This document shows positions 8,452-14,922 of a stretch of 64,000 bases of DNA, in pieces. Every line of letters begins with the position of its first letter. Within the stretch, counting starts at the first letter, position 1. A program made the translations under genes and the position numbers. The DNA comes from Plantactinospora soyae (GTDB lineage Bacteria; Actinomycetota; Actinomycetes; Mycobacteriales; Micromonosporaceae), in NCBI RefSeq assembly GCF_014874095.1, contig NZ_JADBEB010000001.1:3224001-3288000 (forward strand), given 5' to 3'. The notes beneath the pieces were generated by a model that searched no databases, was not told the origin of the DNA, and worked only from the letters and a program-made list of their open reading frames with translations.

Positions 8452-9210
8452 TCAGGCGCCCTTGGGCTGGTTGGCGGCGAGCCAGTCGGCGAAGTGGGTG
8501 CCGCCGACCCGGGCCGGGCCGGTGGGGACCAGGGCGTCGTCGGTCACGTGGGCACCGAAGTAGCCCGCGTCGGGGTCGGTGACCACCTGCCGGGTGTCCT
8601 GCTTGGCGGCCAGGAACTGGCGTACGAGGTCGTCCTGACCGATCCGCTCCGGGCCGGCCAACTCGATCGTCCCGTTCACCGGCTTCTCGACGGCGATCTC
8701 GGCCAGCGCGGCGGAGACGTCGGCGGCCGCGATGGGCTGCATGGGCGCGGGTGGCAGGCGGACCGTGTCGCCGTCGGCGGCGCCCTCGGCGATGCTGCTG
8801 GTGAACTCGAAGAACTGCGGCGCGCGGACGATCGTGTACGGCGTCGTCGCGTTCTTGATCAGCTCCTCCTGGGCGGCCTTGGCGCGCATGTACCCGCTGT
8901 CGGGCAGCAGGTCGGCGCCGACGACCGACAGTGCGACGTGGTGGCGTACCCCGGCGGTTGCCTCGGCGGGCAGCAGGTTGCGCCCGGAGGTCTGGAAGAA
9001 CTCCATGACGGCCTTGTCCTCGAAGGACGGCGAGTTCGCCACGTCGACGACGACCTCGGCGCCTTGCAGCGCTTCGGCCAGGCCGGCGCCCGTGATGGTG
9101 TTGACGCCGCTGGAGGGCGAGGCGGCGCTCACGTCGTGGCCGCTCTCCCGGAGCTTGGTCACCAGGACCGAACCGATGAGCCCGGTACCGCCGATAACCA
9201 CGATCTTCAT
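8452..9210 (-). CDS. NmrA-like SDR family NAD(P)-binding oxidoreductase
   Basis: A 252-residue Rossmann protein beginning MKIVVIGGTGLIGSVLVTKL, with the GGTGxIG nucleotide-binding loop at about 7-13. It lacks the Tyr-x-x-x-Lys catalytic pair of classical SDRs, which fits the atypical NmrA/YtfG (quinone reductase or redox sensor) group. ATG 9210 has GGGATGAAGAC upstream; the frame extends to 9285 but without a start signal. It is divergent from an Rrf2 regulator with two strong palindromes between them, so it is almost certainly controlled by that regulator, probably in response to a redox or electrophile signal. Confidence 0.88.
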   Translation of the reverse strand: MKIVVIGGTGLIGSVLVTKLRESGHDVSAASPSSGVNTITGAGLAEALQGAEVVVDVANSPSFEDKAVMEFFQTSGRNLLPAEATAGVRHHVALSVVGADLLPDSGYMRAKAAQEELIKNATTPYTIVRAPQFFEFTSSIAEGAADGDTVRLPPAPMQPIAAADVSAALAEIAVEKPVNGTIELAGPERIGQDDLVRQFLAAKQDTRQVVTDPDAGYFGAHVTDDALVPTGPARVGGTHFADWLAANQPKGA

Positions 9211-9232
9211 GTCTTCATCCCTGTCGCTTCGA

Positions 9233-9282
9233 ACTCGGACTTGTCTTGTCCGAGATATTACTCGGATGCTTCCTGTCCGAGT
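9233..9282. promoter_or_regulatory. double 23-bp palindromic operator between SDR and Rrf2 genes
   Basis: Two copies of the same palindrome: ACTCGGAC-N7-GTCCGAGA (9233-9255) and ACTCGGAT-N7-GTCCGAGT (9260-9282), with centres 27 bp apart. They fill the 89-bp space between the divergent starts at 9210 and 9300. Rrf2 proteins bind palindromes of this size as dimers, so this is very likely the operator for both the regulator and the SDR gene. Confidence 0.85.
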
Positions 9283-9299
9283 CAAGTTAGGATGTGCTG

Positions 9300-9788
9300 G
9301 TGAAGATGTCTGCCGGGGTCGAATGGGCGCTGCACTGCTGCGTGGTGCTGACCGCCGCGCGGCGCCCCGTACCCGCCGCGCGGCTGGCCGAGCTGCATGA
9401 CGTGTCAGGTACCTACCTAGCCAAGCAGCTACAGGAGTTGTCTCGCGCCGGTTTCGTCCGATCTGTCCAGGGCAAATCAGGCGGGTACGTCCTCACTCGG
9501 CCGGCAGATGAGATCACCATGCTCGACGTGGTGGAGGCGGTCGACGGCGCCGCGTCGGCGTTCGTCTGCACCGAGATCCGCCAACGCGGCCCGCTTGCCA
9601 CCCCGGCTGAGGCCTGCACCACGCCGTGCCCGATCGCCCGCGCCATGGGCGAGGCCGACAGCGCCTGGCGGGCGGCGCTGCGGTCGGTGACCATCGCCGA
9701 CCTCGCCCGCAACGTCCGCGCCGACAGCGGCCCTGAGGCGTTCGACGTGATCCGCGACTGGCTGAACACCCCTACGGCCCGAGCCTGA
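9300..9788 (+). CDS. Rrf2 family transcriptional regulator
   Basis: A 162-residue Rrf2 regulator. The winged HTH covers about residues 5-75 (VEWALHCCVVL, ARLAELHDVSGTYLAKQLQ, SVQGKSGGYVLTRP). The C-terminal half has three Cys spaced C-x15-C-x3-C (VCTEI...EACTTPCPI), in the region where Fe-S cluster or redox-sensing Cys lie in IscR, NsrR and RsrR. GTG 9300 has AGGA 8 bp upstream and gives the usual MKMSAGVEWALH start. It likely represses itself and the divergent SDR gene through the double palindrome at 9233-9282. Whether it binds a cluster or uses thiol chemistry is unknown. Confidence 0.92.
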   Translation: MKMSAGVEWALHCCVVLTAARRPVPAARLAELHDVSGTYLAKQLQELSRAGFVRSVQGKSGGYVLTRPADEITMLDVVEAVDGAASAFVCTEIRQRGPLATPAEACTTPCPIARAMGEADSAWRAALRSVTIADLARNVRADSGPEAFDVIRDWLNTPTARA

Positions 9789-9814
9789 CGTCGCTATCGC
9801 GCTTCAACTCAAAA

Positions 9815-9876
9815 GATCCGCGATCTTGGAGCCGAACCGTCGTTACCGCGACGGTCCGGCTCCAAGATCCCGGATC
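9815..9876. terminator. long bidirectional hairpin between convergent genes
   Basis: Two 28-nt arms (9815-9842 and 9849-9876) match at 26 of 28 positions around a 6-nt loop; both contain GATCTTGGAGCCG or its complement. It lies between the stop of the Rrf2 gene and the stop of the minus-strand gene at 9890, so it can terminate both. The extreme length suggests it may also be a dispersed palindromic repeat. Confidence 0.8.
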
Positions 9877-9889
9877 CTCGTCACTCCGG

Positions 9890-10150
9890 TCAGCGTCCGT
9901 CGGGCGGCGGGTGGTCGGAGAGCAGCAGCTGGTTCTGCTGGCACCAGCGCGCGGCGACGACGCCCTTGAAACACCGGCTCTCCGGGCCGGCCCGCTCGCC
10001 GCACGTTTGGCAGACGCCGCCGAGAATCCGGTGCCGCCGGAGTACGTCCACCAGGTGCGCCCACACCGTCTCGCTCGGGATCGGCGGGCCGCTGGTCGTG
10101 AAGTCGTGGCAACCGCTGAGGATCAGGGCCTCCCGCGAGCCGAGCCTCAT
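9890..10150 (-). CDS. small Cys-rich protein, function unknown
   Basis: An 86-residue protein with a cluster of Cys residues (GGVCQTCGE, ESRCFKG, ARWCQQ) that could form a small zinc ribbon. ATG 10150 overlaps the stop codon of the preceding gene as ATGA, which supports this start over the longer frame to 10243. It is the last of three overlapping minus-strand genes (10570 to 9890). Similar Cys-pair proteins occur beside small HTH or XRE genes in Micromonosporaceae, as also seen at 43.9-44.5 kb. No function is assigned. Confidence 0.6.
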   Translation of the reverse strand: MRLGSREALILSGCHDFTTSGPPIPSETVWAHLVDVLRRHRILGGVCQTCGERAGPESRCFKGVVAARWCQQNQLLLSDHPPPDGR

Positions 10151-10299
10151 CGCCAGCCCTTCATCTCCGTATCCCGGTGCACCGAACGGTGGCCAGGCGG
10201 CGGGACGCAGGTGTGCCCGTTCTTCGGGTTGGCAGCGCCACACTCAGGGTCCGGAGTGCGCGGCGGGTCGGCGCCCTCAACCACGTCGCCAGACGTCAC
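10147..10299 (-). CDS. 50-residue Cys/His-containing peptide
   Basis: The product starts VTSGDVVEGADPP and ends in a His/Cys-rich segment (CGAANPKNGHTCVPPPGHRS). The GTG at 10299 has AAGGAATCAGC directly upstream, a good ribosome site. It overlaps the upstream gene by 23 bp and its stop overlaps the ATG of the downstream gene, so the three are translationally coupled. The paired Cys and several His suggest metal binding. This is too short for a confident family call. Confidence 0.5.
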   Translation of the reverse strand: MTSGDVVEGADPPRTPDPECGAANPKNGHTCVPPPGHRSVHRDTEMKGWR

Positions 10300-10570
10300 G
10301 CTGATTCCTTCCGCTCGGGTCGATGGGCAACGGTGATGCGTCGGACCGGGCCGGCTGGGCCGGTGCTCGCTCGGCGGCGCGCAACCGCTGCTCGGCGACC
10401 TCGCGGATCCAGCACCACCCCGAGGCACCCACGGCCGCGCGACAGTCCAGGCAGTGACCATCCAGGGGTACGTGCCGAGCGGCGACCTCGGTCATGGCCG
10501 CCAACTCGACCCGGGTGGGCACGGAAGCAGGCTCGCAGAGCAGCGCGATGGCGTCGGTCGTCATCCGCAT
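10277..10570 (-). CDS. small protein with CxxC motif, function unknown
   Basis: A 97-residue product: a helical N-terminal part (MRMTTDAIALLCEPASVPTR), then LDGHCLDCRAAVGASGWCW with a CxxC pair, then a charged helix. ATG 10570 is preceded by GGGGA at about 9 bp. It is first in a three-gene overlapping unit and is divergent from the short HTH gene at 10735. The arrangement resembles regulatory gene sets of actinomycetes, in which small Cys proteins travel with a DNA-binding protein. Confidence 0.5.
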   Translation of the reverse strand: MRMTTDAIALLCEPASVPTRVELAAMTEVAARHVPLDGHCLDCRAAVGASGWCWIREVAEQRLRAAERAPAQPARSDASPLPIDPSGRNQRDVWRRG

Positions 10571-10655
10571 CGCCGGAGTCCCCGCCGTCGTCCCGGTCCC
10601 GATCGACCTGGTTCCGGGCTGGGAGTGCGCATGCCCCACCTCCGATGTCGTGGCT

Positions 10656-10717
10656 GGTGGCCCGGCTCCGGCCGCGTGGATGGGTGGCGAGCGCTGACGG
10701 AGCGGAGCCGGGCCACC
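10656..10717. repeat. 15-bp perfect inverted repeat in the divergent promoter region
   Basis: GGTGGCCCGGCTCCG (10656-10670) and CGGAGCCGGGCCACC (10703-10717) are perfect complements separated by 32 nt. The repeat lies between the minus-strand operon starting at 10570 and the HTH gene starting at 10735, ending 17 bp before its ATG. It could be an operator for the HTH protein or an RNA hairpin in its leader. Confidence 0.55.
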
Positions 10718-10734
10718 ACTCACCCTTTCGAACC

Positions 10735-10893
10735 ATGCTGGGCGGCCTCAGTCGGCAGCGAACGGCAGAGATCGTCTCCCGCAAGGGCTTTCCGGACCCG
10801 TTGGCCGTGCTCGCCGCCGGCCGGATCTGGGACAAGGACGAGGTAGCCGACTGGATCGCCAAGCATCGACCGAGCAAAGCCGCTGAGGAGTAG
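10735..10893 (+). CDS. short AlpA-like HTH protein, possibly N-terminally truncated
   Basis: The product (52 residues) is MLGGLSRQRTAEIVSRKGFP then DPLAVLAAGRIWDKDEVADW and IAKHR. It covers the recognition helix and wing of the AlpA/excisionase-like fold. The usual first helix (ELVGxxEIAxML), present in the relative at 2047, is missing: the frame upstream reads HHSPFRT, which is not homologous, and no ribosome site stands before the ATG. This may be a decayed copy, or the true start may have been lost to a small rearrangement around the 15-bp inverted repeat just upstream. Confidence 0.5.
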   Translation: MLGGLSRQRTAEIVSRKGFPDPLAVLAAGRIWDKDEVADWIAKHRPSKAAEE

Positions 10894-11248
10894 GGCGGCT
10901 TCACGTCGTACCCCGATGTCCGGGCCGGGTCGGATCTCGTCGACTGCCAACTTCTGTGGCCGGGGCTAAGGGAGCACGAACCAAGACAGGCGCCACGCAG
11001 AAAAGTGTTCTAGTCCAATGACAATTGAACTAGTACACCTTCCACCATGGGGCCCGTCGTCACCCACTTCCTGCCTGCTGGTAATAGCCAGTTCGGAGTT
11101 CAGTCGATGCCATCCCCACCAAGTTGGCCGCGCATCCGCCGTCCTATTAGGATCCCGACAACGTCCAATTGGCCCACGGGCGCAGTGGATCGGTTGGCAC
11201 CATCGTTCCCGCCGACAGGCACCGTGGCCACGTTCGATCGGGGAAATT
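10894..11248. other. intergenic region with AT-rich inverted repeat
   Basis: About 355 bp without a convincing gene. It is noticeably richer in A+T than its surroundings around 11000-11060. CTAGTCCAAT (11010-11019) and ATTGAACTAG (11024-11033) form an inverted repeat with one mismatch, which may be an operator or promoter element. Open frames here lack codon bias and start signals. The region upstream of the secreted protein at 11249 may carry its promoter. Confidence 0.45.
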
Positions 11249-12337
11249 TTGAGTCTGCAACGCTGGGTCCGAATGGCGACAGCCGGCGGTCTTCTATTCG
11301 GACTAGCCGCAGTGTCGGTGCCACCCGCGCAGGCGGGGGAGAACAGCGCAAACCCGTTAGTGGTGCCCGGTAACTGGAACGTGACGGAGATCAGTGAGAT
11401 CCCGCCGGGGTTGCGCGGCCTCACGGGGTACGAGTTTGCCGAACCGACTTCCTCGGGTGACGTACTGGTGGCAGCGGACGACCACCCTTACCAGCCCGAC
11501 GACCGGCAGCCTATCCGGTGTTGGAACGGCACGACCTGGACCGAGATCCCGAAGCCGGCCTTGACAGGCACGATAGGGACGCAGTACCGGGCGCTCGGCG
11601 GCGCCTCCTGCACCGACTTCTATGTCTTCGACAGCGGGGACGTCCCGCAGCGGTGGCACTGGAACGGCAGTTCGTGGCGGAACGTTCCGACGGGAAGTAA
11701 GTACGCCGTCAAAACGGTTCGGGCCTTCGCCGCCAACGACATCTGGGCCTTCAGTGGCAGCGCCAGCCAGGGCTTCCACTTCAACGGCACCAGTTGGCGT
11801 CAGATCAGCATCCCGGTGATGGATGTCCACACCCTGGTGGGTACGTCGAGTAGCGACTTCTGGCTGCTGGGCGCGGTGCCGAGGTCGACCACCCTCGTGG
11901 CGTACCGCTGGAACGGGACGACCTGGACGAAGGGTTCCCTACCGGCGACCTACAAGGGGTTCTTGAGCTCCACCGCAGCGGCCGCGTCCAACAACCTCTA
12001 CGTCTTCAGCTCCACCACGACACCCGGTTACCTCCGCTGGAACGGGACGAGTTGGCGCCATGAGCAGGTGCCAAGTGGCCTGACGGGCTACGCACAGGAC
12101 ATCGCCTACGCGGCCAACACCCTGTGGGTCACCTCCGGGCGCGATTTCCTCCGGCTCAGCAACGGTCAATGGAGTAAGCAACCGTACCCCGTGGTCGACG
12201 ACCGGAACGGTCTGCGGATCTTCGACCTGGCCACCGACCCACGTACCCAGACGGTCTTCGGTGCCGGGTGGGTGGGGGAAGGAGAGGTCGGCGATATTCG
12301 CAAGGCAATCAGCGAGAACGTCGCGCAGGCCGGCTGA
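11249..12337 (+). CDS. secreted WNGTxW-repeat protein, function unknown
   Basis: About 362 residues, starting at TTG 11249 with GGGGA just upstream. A signal peptide is visible (QRWVRM, a hydrophobic stretch, then a VPPAQAG cleavage site near residue 29). The mature protein holds at least five copies of a W-N-G-(T/S)-(T/S)-W motif (CWNGTTWTEI, HWNGSSWRNV, HFNGTSWRQI, RWNGTTWTKG, RWNGTSWRHE) spaced 40-60 residues apart, alternating with NDIWAF or SDFWLL-like strands. This is the pattern of a beta-propeller with one motif per blade. No catalytic residues are evident; surface binding or adhesion is plausible. An ATG at 11273 is an alternative start. Confidence 0.7.
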   Translation: MSLQRWVRMATAGGLLFGLAAVSVPPAQAGENSANPLVVPGNWNVTEISEIPPGLRGLTGYEFAEPTSSGDVLVAADDHPYQPDDRQPIRCWNGTTWTEIPKPALTGTIGTQYRALGGASCTDFYVFDSGDVPQRWHWNGSSWRNVPTGSKYAVKTVRAFAANDIWAFSGSASQGFHFNGTSWRQISIPVMDVHTLVGTSSSDFWLLGAVPRSTTLVAYRWNGTTWTKGSLPATYKGFLSSTAAAASNNLYVFSSTTTPGYLRWNGTSWRHEQVPSGLTGYAQDIAYAANTLWVTSGRDFLRLSNGQWSKQPYPVVDDRNGLRIFDLATDPRTQTVFGAGWVGEGEVGDIRKAISENVAQAG

Positions 12338-12359
12338 CTCTCGACTGACCTCGGACGGC

Positions 12360-12392
12360 GCCCCGCACGCCTGCACCTCCGGCGTGCGGGGC
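12360..12392. terminator. bidirectional hairpin terminator
   Basis: GCCCCGCACGCC and GGCGTGCGGGGC form a perfect 12-bp stem with a 9-nt loop, 22 bp after the stop of the secreted protein gene and about 80 bp beyond the stop of the convergent MarR-GNAT gene. Confidence 0.8.
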
Positions 12393-12471
12393 GGGTGAGG
12401 TCAATCCGCGATCGTCAGCCCATGCCAGCAGATGGCAACTTAAGCAGCGGTGGACCCGACCGGGGCGGTGG

Positions 12472-13719
12472 CTAGCCGACCTCCTCGACCACGCTGGTGC
12501 CGGAACCCTCGCGGGACTCCCAGGACCAGGTCTCGTCGAGGCGCAGCCGGCCGTCGGGGAGCGCGGAGAGGGTGCTGACGCAGTGCCCACTGGAGGTCTG
12601 GCCCGAGCGGTTGAGCTGGACGTAACGGAAGTCCAGCGTGTTCCCCTCCCGGGTGCCGACGAGGTACCCGGTTCGGATGCCACCCCCGGCGTACGTCGCC
12701 GAGATCTCCCCGTCGCGTTCCCGGTAGTCGAACCGGGTCTCGGTGCCGACCTCGCCGCCGTCGACCTCGCCGACCGCCCGGAACCGGCGGCCGTCGAGCG
12801 AGGGCAGCCGGTCCCCGGGTACGGCCGACCGGTCCTCACCGGAGACGACGCGCACGAAGCAGAGCTGGTTATACGGGCTGTCGCCGTACAGCGGGATCTC
12901 CTGGTAGCCGGCCGAGCGGTAGAGCGTCGCCGCCTCGGCGAGCGCGCGGTGGGTACCCAGTCGCACGGTGTGCAGGCCACGGACTGTCGCCTGCTGTTCC
13001 AGCTCGCCGAGCAGCCGGCGGCCGAGCCCCAGTCCGCGTGCGTCGGAGTGCACCCACAGGTGACAGAGTTCCCCGACACCCGCCGCGTACGTCCGCATCC
13101 CGCCACAGCCGACCGGACGGCCCTGTTCGTACGCCACCACGAAGGCGCCGCCGTCGCCGCTGACCTCGGCTCCGGTCACCAGCGCCGAGCTGTCGTACCC
13201 CTCGGGGAATCGGGTCGACAGCTCGGCGGCGTACTCGGAAAGGCAGTGCCGGGCGTCGGCCGAGTCGGGGTCGACCACCTCGACGGTGACGGCGGCCAGC
13301 CGGAGCAGCCGGCGGGTCTGCCGCTGCGCGGCGATCAGCCTGTCCCGTTGGGCGGCGCTGAGTGGCGCCAGCAGTTCGCTGGCGGCGGCGCTGGACCGCC
13401 GGTCGAGTTCGGCGAGTTCGGCGTTGCCGGCCTCGGTCGGTTCGACGACCCGGACCCGACCGTCCGTCTCGGACGGACGCAGCCGCACCAGGCCCTGTGC
13501 TTCGAGCGAGCGCAGCGACCTGCTCAGGTAGCCGGAGTCCCAGTCGAGTCGGGTCCGCAGGTCGCGTACTGACGCACCGGTGCCGATCTCGAAGAGCAGC
13601 CGGGCCTCGCTCAGTGGTCGCGCCTGCCCGAGGTACCGGTCGGTGAGCAGCCCGATCCGGCCGGAGTAGTAGCGGTTGAAGTCGCGGACCAGTTCGGCCT
13701 GTTCGATCAGCGCTGCCAT
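12472..13719 (-). CDS. MarR-GNAT fusion with a third beta-rich C-terminal domain
   Basis: A 415-residue three-part protein. Residues 1-140 are a MarR winged helix (LFEIGTGASVRDLRTRLDWD, SLRSLEAQGLVRLRPSETDG). Residues about 145-295 are a GNAT acetyltransferase with the acetyl-CoA loop ARGLGLGRRLL. Residues about 300-415 (LDGRRFRAVGEV ... YAGGGIRTGYLVG ... RLDETWSWESREG) match small stand-alone proteins that databases often label 'n-acetylglutamate synthase' without good cause. MarR-GNAT fusions are known; the third domain is unusual. The ATG at 13719 abuts the palindrome at 13723-13736 with no ribosome site, so the mRNA may be leaderless and autoregulated. Confidence 0.85.
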   Translation of the reverse strand: MAALIEQAELVRDFNRYYSGRIGLLTDRYLGQARPLSEARLLFEIGTGASVRDLRTRLDWDSGYLSRSLRSLEAQGLVRLRPSETDGRVRVVEPTEAGNAELAELDRRSSAAASELLAPLSAAQRDRLIAAQRQTRRLLRLAAVTVEVVDPDSADARHCLSEYAAELSTRFPEGYDSSALVTGAEVSGDGGAFVVAYEQGRPVGCGGMRTYAAGVGELCHLWVHSDARGLGLGRRLLGELEQQATVRGLHTVRLGTHRALAEAATLYRSAGYQEIPLYGDSPYNQLCFVRVVSGEDRSAVPGDRLPSLDGRRFRAVGEVDGGEVGTETRFDYRERDGEISATYAGGGIRTGYLVGTREGNTLDFRYVQLNRSGQTSSGHCVSTLSALPDGRLRLDETWSWESREGSGTSVVEEVG

Positions 13720-13722
13720 TAG

Positions 13723-13736
13723 CTGACTATAGTCAG
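13723..13736 (-). promoter_or_regulatory. MarR-type palindromic operator overlapping promoter
   Basis: CTGACTATAGTCAG is a perfect 14-bp palindrome ending 4 bp before the start codon at 13719. It contains TATAGT on the minus strand at the right distance to be the -10 box of a leaderless transcript. A MarR dimer bound here would block its own promoter. Confidence 0.7.
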
Positions 13737-13746
13737 AGATATCTCG

Positions 13747-14922
13747 TCAGTGGTAGAGGTCGGTCAACCGGCCGGTCCGGAACTCCGGCGGGTCGTGCAT
13801 CAGGAAGTCGCGGTGGCTGATGTTCCAGGCGTACGCCCCGGCCATCCCGAACGCGATCGTGTCGCCGACCGCGATCCGGCCCGGCGCCGGCAGGTGACCG
13901 CCGCCGTCCGGAATCCGGGCCAGCACGTCCTTGGGAGTGCAGAGCTGCCCGACGATCGTCACCGGTCCGGGGCCGGTGACCGGCCGGGCAAACGGGTACG
14001 CCCAGTCCGGGCGGGGCAGCACCGTGAACGGCTGCGAATGCTGCTTCGCCGCCGGGGTACGAAGATGGTGCGTGCCGCCGGCCACCACCACGAACCACTC
14101 GCCGCCGGCCTCCTTCACGTCCAGCACCTCGGTGAGGTACCAGCCGCAGTGGACGGTCATCGCCCGGCCCGGCTCGATCCGCAGCGTCCGACCGGGGTAC
14201 GCGGACAGCAGGTCGTCGAGGGCCGAGCCGTACCCGACCCAGTCGAAGCGCGCCTCCGGATCGGTGTAGTCCACCGCCATGCCACCGCCGACGTTCACCT
14301 CACTGGCGTCGAGTTCGGCCACCGCCCAGTCGACGACCGCCCGGGCCACCGCGGCCGCAGCCGGTGCCGACAGTCCACTGCCCAGATGCGCGTGCACGCC
14401 CCGGACCCGTACCCCGGGAACGTCGAGCCGGGCGGTCTCCCGGGCCTGCTCCGGCGACATCCCGAACGGCGTCGCCCGACCGCCCATCACCAGGACGGCA
14501 CCGTCGACCGGCACCGGCAGGTTGACCCGGAGCAGCACGTCGGCGACCACGCCCCGGGCCTGCGCGAGCAGACCGAGCCGACGCAGTTCGGTGGGCGACT
14601 CGACGTGGAACCGGCGCACCTCGGCGGCAAGCCCGGCGGCCAACTCCGGGTCGGTCTTGCCCGGTCCACCGAACGCGGCCGGTGCGGAACCGGGGAGGAC
14701 CTCGGCCAGATGGCGTAACTCCCCACCGCTCGCCGCCTCGAACCCGTGCACGTACGGCGCCAGGGTGCGCAGGATCCCCGGGTCGGGATTCGCCTTCATC
14801 GCGTACAGCAACTCGACGCCGGCCGGCAGCGCGGACCGGATCGCCGCCGCCGACCCGGCCAGCCCGGCCAGGTCGTAGATGTACGTCGGAGACTGCGGCG
14901 CGGCCGGCACGTGCGTGGTCAC
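13747..14922 (-). CDS. PLP-dependent decarboxylase of siderophore synthesis (PvsE/SbnH-like)
   Basis: A 391-residue fold-type III (alanine racemase-like) decarboxylase. The Schiff-base Lys is residue 43 in YAMKANPDPG; HAHLGSG and EPGRAM hold phosphate-binding and active-site residues, and QLCTPKDVLA supplies the catalytic Cys and Asp. In vibrioferrin synthesis the homologue PvsE decarboxylates a citryl-serine intermediate to the ethanolamine ester; SbnH acts on a diaminopropionate intermediate. It starts at GTG 14922 overlapping the stop of the upstream synthetase gene (GTGA), so it is coupled. It is the last gene of the siderophore operon. Substrate is inferred from gene order, not proven. 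Confidence 0.88.
   Translation of the reverse strand: MTTHVPAAPQSPTYIYDLAGLAGSAAAIRSALPAGVELLYAMKANPDPGILRTLAPYVHGFEAASGGELRHLAEVLPGSAPAAFGGPGKTDPELAAGLAAEVRRFHVESPTELRRLGLLAQARGVVADVLLRVNLPVPVDGAVLVMGGRATPFGMSPEQARETARLDVPGVRVRGVHAHLGSGLSAPAAAAVARAVVDWAVAELDASEVNVGGGMAVDYTDPEARFDWVGYGSALDDLLSAYPGRTLRIEPGRAMTVHCGWYLTEVLDVKEAGGEWFVVVAGGTHHLRTPAAKQHSQPFTVLPRPDWAYPFARPVTGPGPVTIVGQLCTPKDVLARIPDGGGHLPAPGRIAVGDTIAFGMAGAYAWNISHRDFLMHDPPEFRTGRLTDLYH

Noticed and set aside
12472-12820. N-acetylglutamate synthase activity for the C-terminal domain of the MarR-GNAT protein
   Set aside because: That name comes from database labels for a small beta-rich family; the domain lacks acetyl-CoA and glutamate-binding motifs.
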